Assembly: GCF_002142215.1 (NCBI RefSeq)
Contig: NZ_NAST01000026.1
Location: 1 to 33,964 of the forward strand
Reading direction: 5' to 3'
Length of the DNA: 33,964 nt
DNA from: Gilliamella sp. N-G2
GTDB lineage: Bacteria; Pseudomonadota; Gammaproteobacteria; Enterobacterales; Orbaceae
Shown here: one piece after another, positions 27,777-33,964 of the stretch
How positions within the stretch are numbered: position 1 is the stretch's first letter
How the letters are laid out: each line of letters opens with the position of its first letter
The notes under the pieces: generated by a model
What the model saw: only the letters and a program-made list of their open reading frames with translations
Databases searched by the model: none
Told to the model about the DNA's origin: nothing
Program-made: the position numbers and the translations under genes

Positions 27777-28175
27777 ATGTATCTAGTAAGATTAGATAAA
27801 TGGTTATGGGCGGCTCGGTTTTATAAAACTCGTTCCATCGCTCGTGACATGATTGATGGTGGCAAAGTCCACTATAATGGTCAACGAGCAAAACCAAGCA
27901 AAATTGTTGAAGTTGGAGCTATATTAACCCTTAGACAGGGCAATGAACAAAAAACAATTCGTGTCTTAGCTATTAGTGATCAACGTAGGCCGGCTAGAGA
28001 AGCAGAATATCTTTACCAAGAGACTTTTGAAAGCATCACTAAACGAGAAAATATTGCTGAGGCTAGAAAACTTAATGCATTAACTATGCCGCATCCTGAT
28101 CGAAGACCAGATAAAAAAGAGCGGCGAACATTAATTAAATTTAAATATGATAGACAACAAGGCGACAAGAATTAA
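27777..28175 (+). CDS. hslR: Heat-shock protein 15, ribosome-rescue RNA-binding protein
   Basis: Hsp15 binds free 50S subunits carrying nascent chains after premature dissociation. The 132 residues (E. coli 133) have an S4-type RNA-binding domain: [20 protein letters not shown] from about residue 4, then [15 protein letters not shown]. The basic C-terminal [19 protein letters not shown] is diagnostic. GAGGAAACG precedes the ATG at good spacing. The stop codon is separated by one base from the preferred hslO start, so the two heat-shock genes form an operon as in E. coli. Confidence 0.95.
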   Translation: MYLVRLDKWLWAARFYKTRSIARDMIDGGKVHYNGQRAKPSKIVEVGAILTLRQGNEQKTIRVLAISDQRRPAREAEYLYQETFESITKRENIAEARKLNALTMPHPDRRPDKKERRTLIKFKYDRQQGDKN

Positions 28176-28176
28176 T

Positions 28177-29040
28177 ATGGATACTTTAAATCGGTTTTTA
28201 TTTGATAATCATTCGGTTCGTGGTGAAATTACTCGACTTGAAAATACCTACCAAGCAATTTTAGAAAACCATACTTATCCTATAGCTGTACAAAATTTAT
28301 TAGGTGAATTGTTAGTAGCAACCAGTTTATTAACCGCGACTTTAAAATTTGATGGTGATATAGCGGTACAATTACAAGGTGATGGTCCGCTGACATTAGC
28401 GGTAGTAAATGGTAACAATGAACAGCAACTACGTGGTGTTGCACGAGTTAATAGTGAAATTGCAGATGATGCTACACTTAAAGAGATGGTTGGTAACGGC
28501 TATATTGTCATTACCATAACACCTAAAAAAGGAGAGCGTTATCAAGGTATTGTTGGTCTTGAAAAAGACACTTTAATTGGTTGTATAGAAAATTACTTTA
28601 TGCAATCTGAACAACTTCCTACCCGTTTATTTGTCAAAACAGGGGTTTATAATAACAAACCTATGGCAGCAGGTATTTTATTACAAGTATTACCGGCAAA
28701 TGAAGATATTGAACAATCATTCGAACATCTCTGTGCATTGACGGAGACTATCACTAGTGATGAATTATTTCAATTGCCAACTGATGAGATATTATATCGT
28801 CTTTATAATCAAGAAGAAGTTCGTTTATTTGAGACGCATGATATTGTGTTTAAGTGTGGTTGTTCACGACAACGTTGCGAAGATAGCTTAATGACATTAC
28901 CAGCTAACGAAGTTGATGATATTCTCAATGAAGATGATGGTAAGATTGATATTCATTGTGATTATTGCGGTAAACATTATCTATTCGATGCTATTGATAT
29001 AGCAGAGTTAAGAAGCAAGAAAATTAATAATTATCATTGA
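28177..29040 (+). CDS. hslO: Redox-regulated holdase chaperone Hsp33
   Basis: Hsp33 is activated by oxidation and unfolding stress, when its zinc-bound cysteines form disulfides. The 287 residues (E. coli 292) include [18 protein letters not shown] near 45-62 and the C-terminal redox switch: Cys227 and Cys229 (CGC), then Cys261 and Cys264 (CDYC). The frame is open further upstream to an ATG at 28147 inside hslR, but the ATG at 28177, one base after the hslR stop, matches the E. coli N-terminus. AAGG lies about 14 nt before it, so initiation may depend on coupling to hslR. Confidence 0.95.
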   Translation: MDTLNRFLFDNHSVRGEITRLENTYQAILENHTYPIAVQNLLGELLVATSLLTATLKFDGDIAVQLQGDGPLTLAVVNGNNEQQLRGVARVNSEIADDATLKEMVGNGYIVITITPKKGERYQGIVGLEKDTLIGCIENYFMQSEQLPTRLFVKTGVYNNKPMAAGILLQVLPANEDIEQSFEHLCALTETITSDELFQLPTDEILYRLYNQEEVRLFETHDIVFKCGCSRQRCEDSLMTLPANEVDDILNEDDGKIDIHCDYCGKHYLFDAIDIAELRSKKINNYH

Positions 29041-29051
29041 GCTATAAAATA

Positions 29052-29079
29052 GCCACTAAAATTATTAAATTTGAGTGGC
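29052..29079. terminator. Hairpin after hslO, possible terminator
   Basis: GCCACT (29052-29057) pairs with AGTGGC (29074-29079), extended inside by AAATT/AATTT. It begins 12 nt after the hslO stop. On the plus strand no T-run follows; on the minus strand TATTTTAT does, which would suit trmO transcription. The rest of the 213-nt gap to trmO shows nothing recognisable. Confidence 0.4.
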
Positions 29080-29253
29080 AAAGTGAAATATAGGGAATTA
29101 AACCCGTAGTTAATTTATCAAAATAATTTCAACTCACCAAATTAATATTATCGGTTTCGCGGAACTTTTTTGTAAATTATCTTTACAAATAGATCGATTA
29201 ATATTCTGCATATGCGACATCAATAATTTATTTTTATAAAAGTATCTGTATGA

Positions 29254-29961
29254 TTAACTAATTATCTGAATATTTTCCACAATGGCATCATGTCCTAATA
29301 CTTTCCAAGTTATATTGAAATGATATAGAGTAATCGCGTAGCTTTGCTCATGAAGACTTTTTTGTTTATAAGCTGGCCTTGGATCCTGAGAAATAACTTG
29401 TTCGATTAGTTCGCTTAGTTGTGGATAATTCTGTAGTTGGCTTTGTAAAAATATGTCAGCTTCAGATGAAAATGTTACCTTAAGTTTTAGTGTTGGAAGC
29501 TGCTGCGCATAACCAGCTATTGCCTCTGGATGACTATCGCAATAAGGTAAGTAGGGTTTTATATCAATTATCGGTGTACCATTTACTAGATCCAAACTGC
29601 CTAATTTTAATATCACCTGCTTTTTTTCAATAATAATATCTAGTAATTCAACGACTGAGAGCCCAATATTATTGGGTCTAAATGGTGATCTTGTCGCAAA
29701 TACACCTAAACTTTTATTGCCACCTAAACGAGGAGGACGGACAGTTAATTTTTGTTTATTAGCATCAATATGATGAAAATGAAATAATAACCATATATGT
29801 GAAAACTGTTCTAATCCCTTAATACTCATAGGATCATTAAATCCATCTAGCAAATGTAGTTCACCTTCAGCTGCTGTTACAAGATTCGGTTGGCGTGGTA
29901 CAGCAAATTTTTCAGTATAGGGTGAGTGAATGATGCCAATTGGTTCAAATTGAAATGTCAT
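29254..29961 (-). CDS. trmO: tRNA (adenine-N6)-methyltransferase TrmO
   Basis: TrmO (TsaA/YaeB) methylates the N6 of t6A37 in some tRNAs using S-adenosylmethionine. With the start at 29961 the product has 235 residues, the same as E. coli, beginning MTFQFEPIGIIHSPYTEKFA. The conserved VRPPRLGGNKSLGVFATRSPFRPNNIG near 82-108 and SLDLVNGTPIIDIKPYLP near 130-147 identify the family. An open frame extends to a TTG at 30006, but those codons fall in the metQ terminator hairpin, so the shorter start is preferred. In E. coli rcsF lies between metQ and trmO; no rcsF is seen here. Confidence 0.93.
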   Translation of the reverse strand: MTFQFEPIGIIHSPYTEKFAVPRQPNLVTAAEGELHLLDGFNDPMSIKGLEQFSHIWLLFHFHHIDANKQKLTVRPPRLGGNKSLGVFATRSPFRPNNIGLSVVELLDIIIEKKQVILKLGSLDLVNGTPIIDIKPYLPYCDSHPEAIAGYAQQLPTLKLKVTFSSEADIFLQSQLQNYPQLSELIEQVISQDPRPAYKQKSLHEQSYAITLYHFNITWKVLGHDAIVENIQIIS

Positions 29962-29991
29962 TATTGAATTATTGTGTAATTGTTTTAAAAG

Positions 29992-30021
29992 TACTCCCAT
30001 CGACAATAGTCGACGGGAGTA
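29992..30021 (-). terminator. metNIQ intrinsic terminator
   Basis: Arms 29992-30004 (TACTCCCATCGAC) and 30009-30021 pair over 13 positions with one wobble in the RNA and a 4-nt loop. On the minus strand the sequence continues into TTTT. It lies 28 nt beyond the metQ stop codon. Confidence 0.8.
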
Positions 30022-30048
30022 AGTTAATCATAGTTTGCGAATGGACTA

Positions 30049-30948
30049 TTACCAACCACGAATTGCGCCACCTTTGAAAATTTCATCGGCTTTTTTAGCT
30101 ACAGCATCAGTTTGGTATGCTTTAACAAAGTTTTTCACGTTTTCATTATCTTTGTCAACCTCACGCGAAACGATGATGTTTACATAAGGTGATTCTTTAT
30201 CCTCAACAAATACACCGTCTTTACTTGGTGTTAAATTTGCTTGTCCAGCAAATGCATTATTAATAATAGCAAGATCGATTTGTGCATCATCAAGTGAACG
30301 AGGAAGCATTGGAGCTTCAAGTTCTACAATTTTATACTCATATGGGTTACTAGTGATATCAAGTACAGTTGGTAATAAGCCTTTTTCTTTATCAACAGTA
30401 ATTAAACCTTCATGTTGTAATAAAAGTAATGCTCGACCTAAATTGGTAGGATCATTAGGGATAGCAATTGTTGATTTAGCTGGAATAAAGAATGTTTCGC
30501 CACGAGGTGAAGTCACTTTTACTCCTTCGCCTGTTTCATTGTTATTATCAATCGGTTTTAATTTGTGTGAGTAACTTGCAATAGGATAAACAAATGAATT
30601 ACCAACAACAGTTAATTTATAACCTCTTTCTTTGATTTGTTCATCTAAATATGGTTTATGTTGAAAAGCGTTAACATCAATTAATCCATCGTTTAATGCT
30701 TGATTAGGAGTAACGTAATCATTGAAAATGACGAGTTCAACATCCAAATTATAAAGATTTTTTGCTTGTTGTTTAGCTACTTCTGCTACTTCTTGTTCAG
30801 GGCCAGAAATTACGCCAACTTTAATAGTGCTTACTTTGGTTGGTTCAGTAGGTTTGTTATCAGTTGCAGATGATTGTTTATCATCACAACCGGTTAAGAA
30901 AAATGCACTTACCAATGTGGTAATTAATGCTAATTTTTTTATAGACAT
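30049..30948 (-). CDS. metQ: Methionine ABC transporter substrate-binding lipoprotein
   Basis: MetQ binds D- and L-methionine for the MetNIQ importer. The signal reads MSIKKLALITTLVSAFFLTG with lipidation at Cys21; Asp22 follows, the residue that normally keeps lipoproteins in the inner membrane. The 299-residue product has FNDYVTPNQAL, NAFQHKPYLDEQ and LPRSLDDAQIDLAIIN as in E. coli MetQ (271 residues). An insertion of roughly 16-20 residues, rich in Asn, Gly and Thr, precedes AIPNDPTNLGR. The frame opens at a TTG at 30960, but that codon is part of the GGAG ribosome-binding site that serves the ATG at 30948. Confidence 0.94.
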   Translation of the reverse strand: MSIKKLALITTLVSAFFLTGCDDKQSSATDNKPTEPTKVSTIKVGVISGPEQEVAEVAKQQAKNLYNLDVELVIFNDYVTPNQALNDGLIDVNAFQHKPYLDEQIKERGYKLTVVGNSFVYPIASYSHKLKPIDNNNETGEGVKVTSPRGETFFIPAKSTIAIPNDPTNLGRALLLLQHEGLITVDKEKGLLPTVLDITSNPYEYKIVELEAPMLPRSLDDAQIDLAIINNAFAGQANLTPSKDGVFVEDKESPYVNIIVSREVDKDNENVKNFVKAYQTDAVAKKADEIFKGGAIRGW

Positions 30949-30962
30949 AACTTTCTCCAAAA

Positions 30963-31724
30963 TTAATAATGGGTAACGCGTTTAACAATAGTATTGCCAA
31001 TAAATTGAATTATAAAGACGATAATAATTAAAATAACTAAAACTGTGTTCATTATAGCAGGCTTATAACCATTGTAACCATATTGAATAGCAAGTTGGCC
31101 TAATCCTCCTGCCCCTACTGCCCCGGCCATTGCAATATATCCAGTTAGTGTAATGAGTGTAATGGTCATACTATTAACAATGACAGGTAATGCCTCAGGT
31201 AATAGAACTTTATAGACTATTTGTAATGGTGTCGCGCCCATAGAACGAGAGGCTTCAATTAATCCTTTGGGTACATCAAGTAAAGCATTTTCAATCATTC
31301 TTGCAATTAATGGTGATACACCTATACTTAGGGGAACTATGGCAGCTTGTTTTCCTATAAACGTTCCCATTAAAATTGTTGTGAAAGGAATAATCCATAC
31401 AATTAATATAATAAAAGGTATTGAACGGAAAACGTTGGTTACAAATGAAATGACATTATTTGCTATATAAGAATCTAATATTTGTCCTTTTCGGGTAGTA
31501 TAAAGTAAAATACCAATAGGTAATCCGATAATGGTGCCCCAAAAACCAGATAAGATAACCATATAAATGGTTTCATCAGTAGCTTGAGCCATTTTGAATA
31601 GCATTGCTTCATTAAAGCCATTAAATGATGAACAAAAAGTAACAAAATCTGCCCAGAAACTATGTTTAGCTAAATAACGAAATAGTGATTCAAATGGTTC
31701 AAATGATGGAAGAAAATCAGACAT
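30963..31724 (-). CDS. metI: Methionine ABC transporter permease
   Basis: MetI is the inner-membrane channel subunit of the methionine importer. The 253 residues include five or so membrane segments. The ABC-permease EAA loop is seen as [24 protein letters not shown] near 172-195. An N-terminal extension of about 36 residues precedes the region matching E. coli MetI (217 residues). The longer start is well supported: its ATG (31722-31724) overlaps the metN stop in the sequence ATGTCTGA and lies 8 nt from GAGG, so translation is coupled to metN. A downstream Met near residue 41 is the alternative. Confidence 0.95.
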   Translation of the reverse strand: MSDFLPSFEPFESLFRYLAKHSFWADFVTFCSSFNGFNEAMLFKMAQATDETIYMVILSGFWGTIIGLPIGILLYTTRKGQILDSYIANNVISFVTNVFRSIPFIILIVWIIPFTTILMGTFIGKQAAIVPLSIGVSPLIARMIENALLDVPKGLIEASRSMGATPLQIVYKVLLPEALPVIVNSMTITLITLTGYIAMAGAVGAGGLGQLAIQYGYNGYKPAIMNTVLVILIIIVFIIQFIGNTIVKRVTHY

Positions 31725-32748
31725 AACCTAGCACCTCAACTTTAGTATTATTCTTTTCTAAAAACGCAATTGCCGATGCAGTACTTTTTTGTTTGCCTTT
31801 CATTTCTGTCAACATTAAACCAAATTTAACACCGCCAGCATAGTCCATTTGAGCGCTAATAATATTACTATCCACTTCAAATTCTTTCGCTATTTGCGAT
31901 AGTAATGGTAAATCAACCGAAACTCCTGTGAACTCCATGCGAACCAGCGGATTAAGTCCTTCTTTATGTTCTGGTATCAGTCTGGCTAAATAGTCATCTG
32001 GAATTGTAAGGTGCAATGTCGATTGAATAAATTGTCTTGCAATATCCGTTTTTGCATGTGAAAACATCTCGCCAACTGAAGATTGTTCAACTAACTCACC
32101 ATTACTAATTACTGCTACTTGGTCACAAATCTGTTTAACTACATCCATCTCGTGAGTGATTAATAAAATGGTTAAGCCTAGTTTCTGGTTGATATCTTTT
32201 AATAATTCTAAAATAGAACGAGTTGTCTCTGGGTCAAGAGCACTCGTTGCTTCATCACATAATAATACTTTTGGATCACTGGCTAGTGCTCTAGCAATAG
32301 CTACACGTTGTTTTTGTCCACCAGATAAATTAGCTGGATAAACATTTGCTTTTTCACTTAAACCAACAAGATCAATAAGTTCATTTACTTTTTGTTTAAT
32401 GATTGCTTTAGGTGTTTTATTTAGTTCAAGAGGAAAAGCAATATTATCAAATACCGTTCTAGAAGAAAGTAAATTGAAATGTTGAAAAATCATGCTAATT
32501 TTTCGACGAACTTCAATTAATTTTCGATTAGATAAATGAGTGATATCTTGGTTATCAAAAAATATTTTTCCACTTGTTGGTTTTTCTAACAAGTTAACGC
32601 AACGTATTAATGTACTTTTACCTGCGCCGGATTTGCCAATCACACCATAAATTTTACCTTCTGGAACATGTAGTGAAATGTCCTTTAAGGCATGAATAAT
32701 GTTTTTATTTTGCTCAAATGTCTTTGAGATATGTTCTAATTTTATCAT
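31717..32748 (-). CDS. metN: Methionine ABC transporter ATP-binding protein
   Basis: MetN is the ATPase of the methionine importer. From the ATG at 32748 the product is 343 residues, identical in length to E. coli, starting [13 protein letters not shown]. Walker [10 protein letters not shown] is near 38-46, the signature LSGGQKQR near 140 and Walker [13 protein letters not shown] near 160. The C-terminal NIL domain (about 265-343) senses methionine and inhibits transport; [16 protein letters not shown] is conserved. The frame is open to 32799, but that would run through the promoter and operator. No clear ribosome-binding site is seen. First gene of metNIQ, divergent from gmhB. Confidence 0.96.
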   Translation of the reverse strand: MIKLEHISKTFEQNKNIIHALKDISLHVPEGKIYGVIGKSGAGKSTLIRCVNLLEKPTSGKIFFDNQDITHLSNRKLIEVRRKISMIFQHFNLLSSRTVFDNIAFPLELNKTPKAIIKQKVNELIDLVGLSEKANVYPANLSGGQKQRVAIARALASDPKVLLCDEATSALDPETTRSILELLKDINQKLGLTILLITHEMDVVKQICDQVAVISNGELVEQSSVGEMFSHAKTDIARQFIQSTLHLTIPDDYLARLIPEHKEGLNPLVRMEFTGVSVDLPLLSQIAKEFEVDSNIISAQMDYAGGVKFGLMLTEMKGKQKSTASAIAFLEKNNTKVEVLGYV

Positions 32749-32779
32749 GAGATATAACAACAAAAATTTGAATAGATAA

Positions 32780-32808
32780 ATATTAAGACGTCTAGACATC
32801 TAAGTCAA
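32780..32808 (-). promoter_or_regulatory. metN promoter with MetJ operator in the spacer
   Basis: On the minus strand TTGACT (32803-32808) and TAATAT (32780-32785) are exactly 17 nt apart. The spacer contains two adjacent met boxes: AGACGTCT at 32786-32793, a perfect consensus, and AGACATCT at 32794-32801, one mismatch. MetJ bound with S-adenosylmethionine would cover the promoter and repress metNIQ. The operator may also affect the divergent gmhB start, which lies 65 nt away. Confidence 0.92.
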
Positions 32809-32866
32809 TCAATAATATCCTATATAAAGTAAGATAGACACGCCTATAAAAGGAAGATAATTAAAC

Positions 32867-33403
32867 ATGAAACCAGCTATATTTTTAGATCGAGATGGTA
32901 CCATTAATATAGATTATAATTATGTGCACACGATTGATAAGTTTCACTTTATTGATGGTGTGATTGAAGCAATGCAAGAGCTCAAAAAGATGGGTTTTTT
33001 ACTTGTTATCACCACTAACCAATCAGGTATTGCGAGAAATATATTTACTGATGAACAATTCAATACGTTAACCGAATGGATGGATTGGTCACTACAAGAC
33101 CGTGGTGTGGATTTAGATGGTGTCTATTATTGTCCTCATGATCCACTAGTTGATGATTGTGAATGTCGAAAACCAAGTCCCGGGATGATTCAAACCGCCG
33201 CTAAAGAACTCAATATCGATATTGCAAATTCTTATATGGTTGGTGATAGGGTTTCTGACTTGTTATCAGGAAAACGAGCTGGGGTTAAAAAAACAGTATT
33301 AGTTAAAACCGGTGATGAAATAACTGAAGAGGCGTTAGCACAAGCAGATTGGTTAATTGATAGTTTAGCTGATTTACCGAAAAAGATTAAAGCAGGATTA
33401 TAA
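32867..33403 (+). CDS. gmhB: D-glycero-beta-D-manno-heptose-1,7-bisphosphate 7-phosphatase
   Basis: GmhB removes the 7-phosphate during ADP-heptose synthesis for the lipopolysaccharide inner core. The 178 residues (E. coli 191) form a HAD-fold phosphatase: FLDRDGTIN with catalytic Asp8 and Asp10, TTNQSG near 49-54 and VGDRVSDL near 124-131. A zinc loop is seen as [18 protein letters not shown] near 86-103. AGGAAG stands 11 nt before the ATG. Location between metN and an rRNA operon is as in E. coli. The shorter C-terminus is within family variation. Confidence 0.96.
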   Translation: MKPAIFLDRDGTINIDYNYVHTIDKFHFIDGVIEAMQELKKMGFLLVITTNQSGIARNIFTDEQFNTLTEWMDWSLQDRGVDLDGVYYCPHDPLVDDCECRKPSPGMIQTAAKELNIDIANSYMVGDRVSDLLSGKRAGVKKTVLVKTGDEITEEALAQADWLIDSLADLPKKIKAGL

Positions 33404-33410
33404 TAGAACC

Positions 33411-33441
33411 ACAGCATTTAATTTAAACGCTGTATATTTTT
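33411..33441 (+). terminator. gmhB terminator
   Basis: ACAGC (33411-33415) pairs with GCTGT (33429-33433), extended inside by TTTAA/TTAAA, and is followed by ATATTTTTA. The stem is mostly AT apart from the base. It begins 7 nt after the gmhB stop codon. Confidence 0.55.
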
Positions 33442-33533
33442 AATAATGATGAATGATGTGAATGTTAATTTGCAAATAGGGCATTAATTAATAATACAAC
33501 TATATTCGCTATTCTATTTATGATGAGAGAATA

Positions 33534-33664
33534 ATGAAAACAATAGAAAGTAAGGCTATATAGCTGGGTGTTCAAAAGGAAATGGTTATGGATATCGTTA
33601 TTTAGGCGATAGTTATTTTAAATTTTGCCATTTGATTTTTCTTTTATTAAAGAATTTAACTAAC
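33534..33664 (+). pseudogene. Possible decayed small lipoprotein-like gene
   Basis: An ATG at 33534 is closed after nine codons by TAG. In another frame the stretch from about 33554 reads GYIAGCSKGNGYGYRYLGDS, with a lipobox-like AGC, and stays open toward 33760, but has no start codon. This might be a frameshifted small lipoprotein gene; it may equally be chance in AT-rich DNA. Apart from this, 33442-33700 shows nothing recognisable. Confidence 0.2.
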
Positions 33665-33773
33665 AAAATAAAAATTAAAAAGGTGAAATTGCTACAAAAT
33701 GTATCATTTCAGTTTGTTTTTAGCTCGTCTTGTGTAAAAAAAAGCCAAACAAAAATAAATTTGCAATAATCAC

Positions 33774-33801
33774 TTGCGAAAAAAAAAGAAGTGCCTATAA
33801 T
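33774..33801 (+). promoter_or_regulatory. rRNA operon promoter P1
   Basis: TTGCGA (33774-33779) and TATAAT (33796-33801) with a 16-nt spacer, followed by GCGCATCCACTGACACGG. The -10 and initiation region are almost the same as E. coli rrn P1 (TATAATGCGCCACCACTGACACGG from memory), including the GC-rich discriminator expected for stringent control. Upstream DNA (33700-33773) is A/T-rich, as for an UP element and FIS sites. A palindrome CTGACAC-G-GTGTCAG (33811-33825) covers the start region. Confidence 0.9.
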
Positions 33802-33882
33802 GCGCATCCACTGACACGGTGTCAGCGACAGGCAGATAAAGGTCGTGTTAGTGAGCAAGGTCAAAAATTTTAAAAAAAGATC

Positions 33883-33911
33883 TTGACGAATAAAAAGGTG
33901 TAGCGTAGTAT
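33883..33911 (+). promoter_or_regulatory. rRNA operon promoter P2
   Basis: TTGACG (33883-33888) and TAGTAT (33906-33911) with a 17-nt spacer, followed by ACGCAGCCC. It lies about 110 nt after P1, as in E. coli rrn operons, and the sequence GTAGCG before the -10 region also recalls E. coli P2. The window ends in the leader, before any boxA or the 16S gene. Confidence 0.85.
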
Positions 33912-33964
33912 ACGCAGCCCTTGAGACAGCAAACTGAAACAAGAAATTGTGAAGTAAATTAAAA

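Noticed and set aside
28147-28176. Upstream hslO start inside hslR
   Set aside because: It has no ribosome-binding site and adds ten residues not found in E. coli Hsp33.
29962-30006. Longer trmO start
   Set aside because: The codons lie within the metQ terminator stem and the family starts at MTFQFE.
33709-33942. Minus-strand frame of 77 codons over the rRNA promoters
   Set aside because: It overlaps well-matched P1 and P2 promoter elements and has no ribosome-binding site or recognisable domain.

Overview
The window looks like a chromosomal segment of a low-GC gammaproteobacterium. Most proteins recall their Escherichia coli counterparts along the whole length, and several local gene orders match E. 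coli: rpsL-rpsG-fusA-tuf, dmsA-dmsB-dmsC, yhbY divergent from rlmE-ftsH-folP, hslR-hslO, and gmhB between metNIQ and an rRNA promoter. AT richness and protein character suggest Orbaceae (Gilliamella/Orbus-like gut bacteria). That placement is an inference from reading, not from a database search.

Layout. 1-3486: str operon on the minus strand (tuf start, fusA, rpsG, rpsL), with its promoter, a probable S7 translational operator and perfect hairpins between genes. 3586-6792: adenine-permease-like gene and a TerC/CBS/CorC-type membrane protein, both minus. The permease leader has mutually exclusive hairpins. 6911-13429: parE-parC-djlA-trkH, closely spaced on the minus strand behind an extended -10 promoter. 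13612-18156: a complete dimethyl-sulfoxide-reductase-type operon (catalytic subunit, Fe-S subunit, membrane anchor, dedicated chaperone) on the plus strand. 18225-19116: ubiA with its own promoter. 19117-21390: an accessory island holding one surface/secreted adhesin-like gene, three copies of a 27-bp direct repeat and a heptanucleotide tandem repeat. 21391-24965: folP, ftsH, rlmE (minus). 25064-29040: yhbY(+), greA(-), an AsmA/YicH-like gene(+), hslR-hslO(+). 29254-32808: trmO and metN-metI-metQ (minus), with a MetJ operator inside the metN promoter. 32867-33964: gmhB, a gene-poor stretch, then tandem P1/P2 promoters of an rRNA operon. The 16S gene itself lies beyond the window.

The core genes serve translation, topology, proteostasis, folate and ubiquinone synthesis, methionine import and anaerobic respiration. 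The most unusual part is 19545-21154. An ATG upstream of the adhesin ORF is separated from it by three tandem copies of GACACCA. In this sequence the ATG frame ends at a stop after 18 codons. With one more unit (or two fewer) the ATG would run uninterrupted into the long ORF, giving 538 (or 531) residues. This is the signature expected of slipped-strand phase variation, caught in an OFF state. The protein resembles the C-terminal part of intimin/invasin-type adhesins but has no beta-barrel. The 27-bp repeats flank it, and the gene sits where E. coli has glmM after folP.
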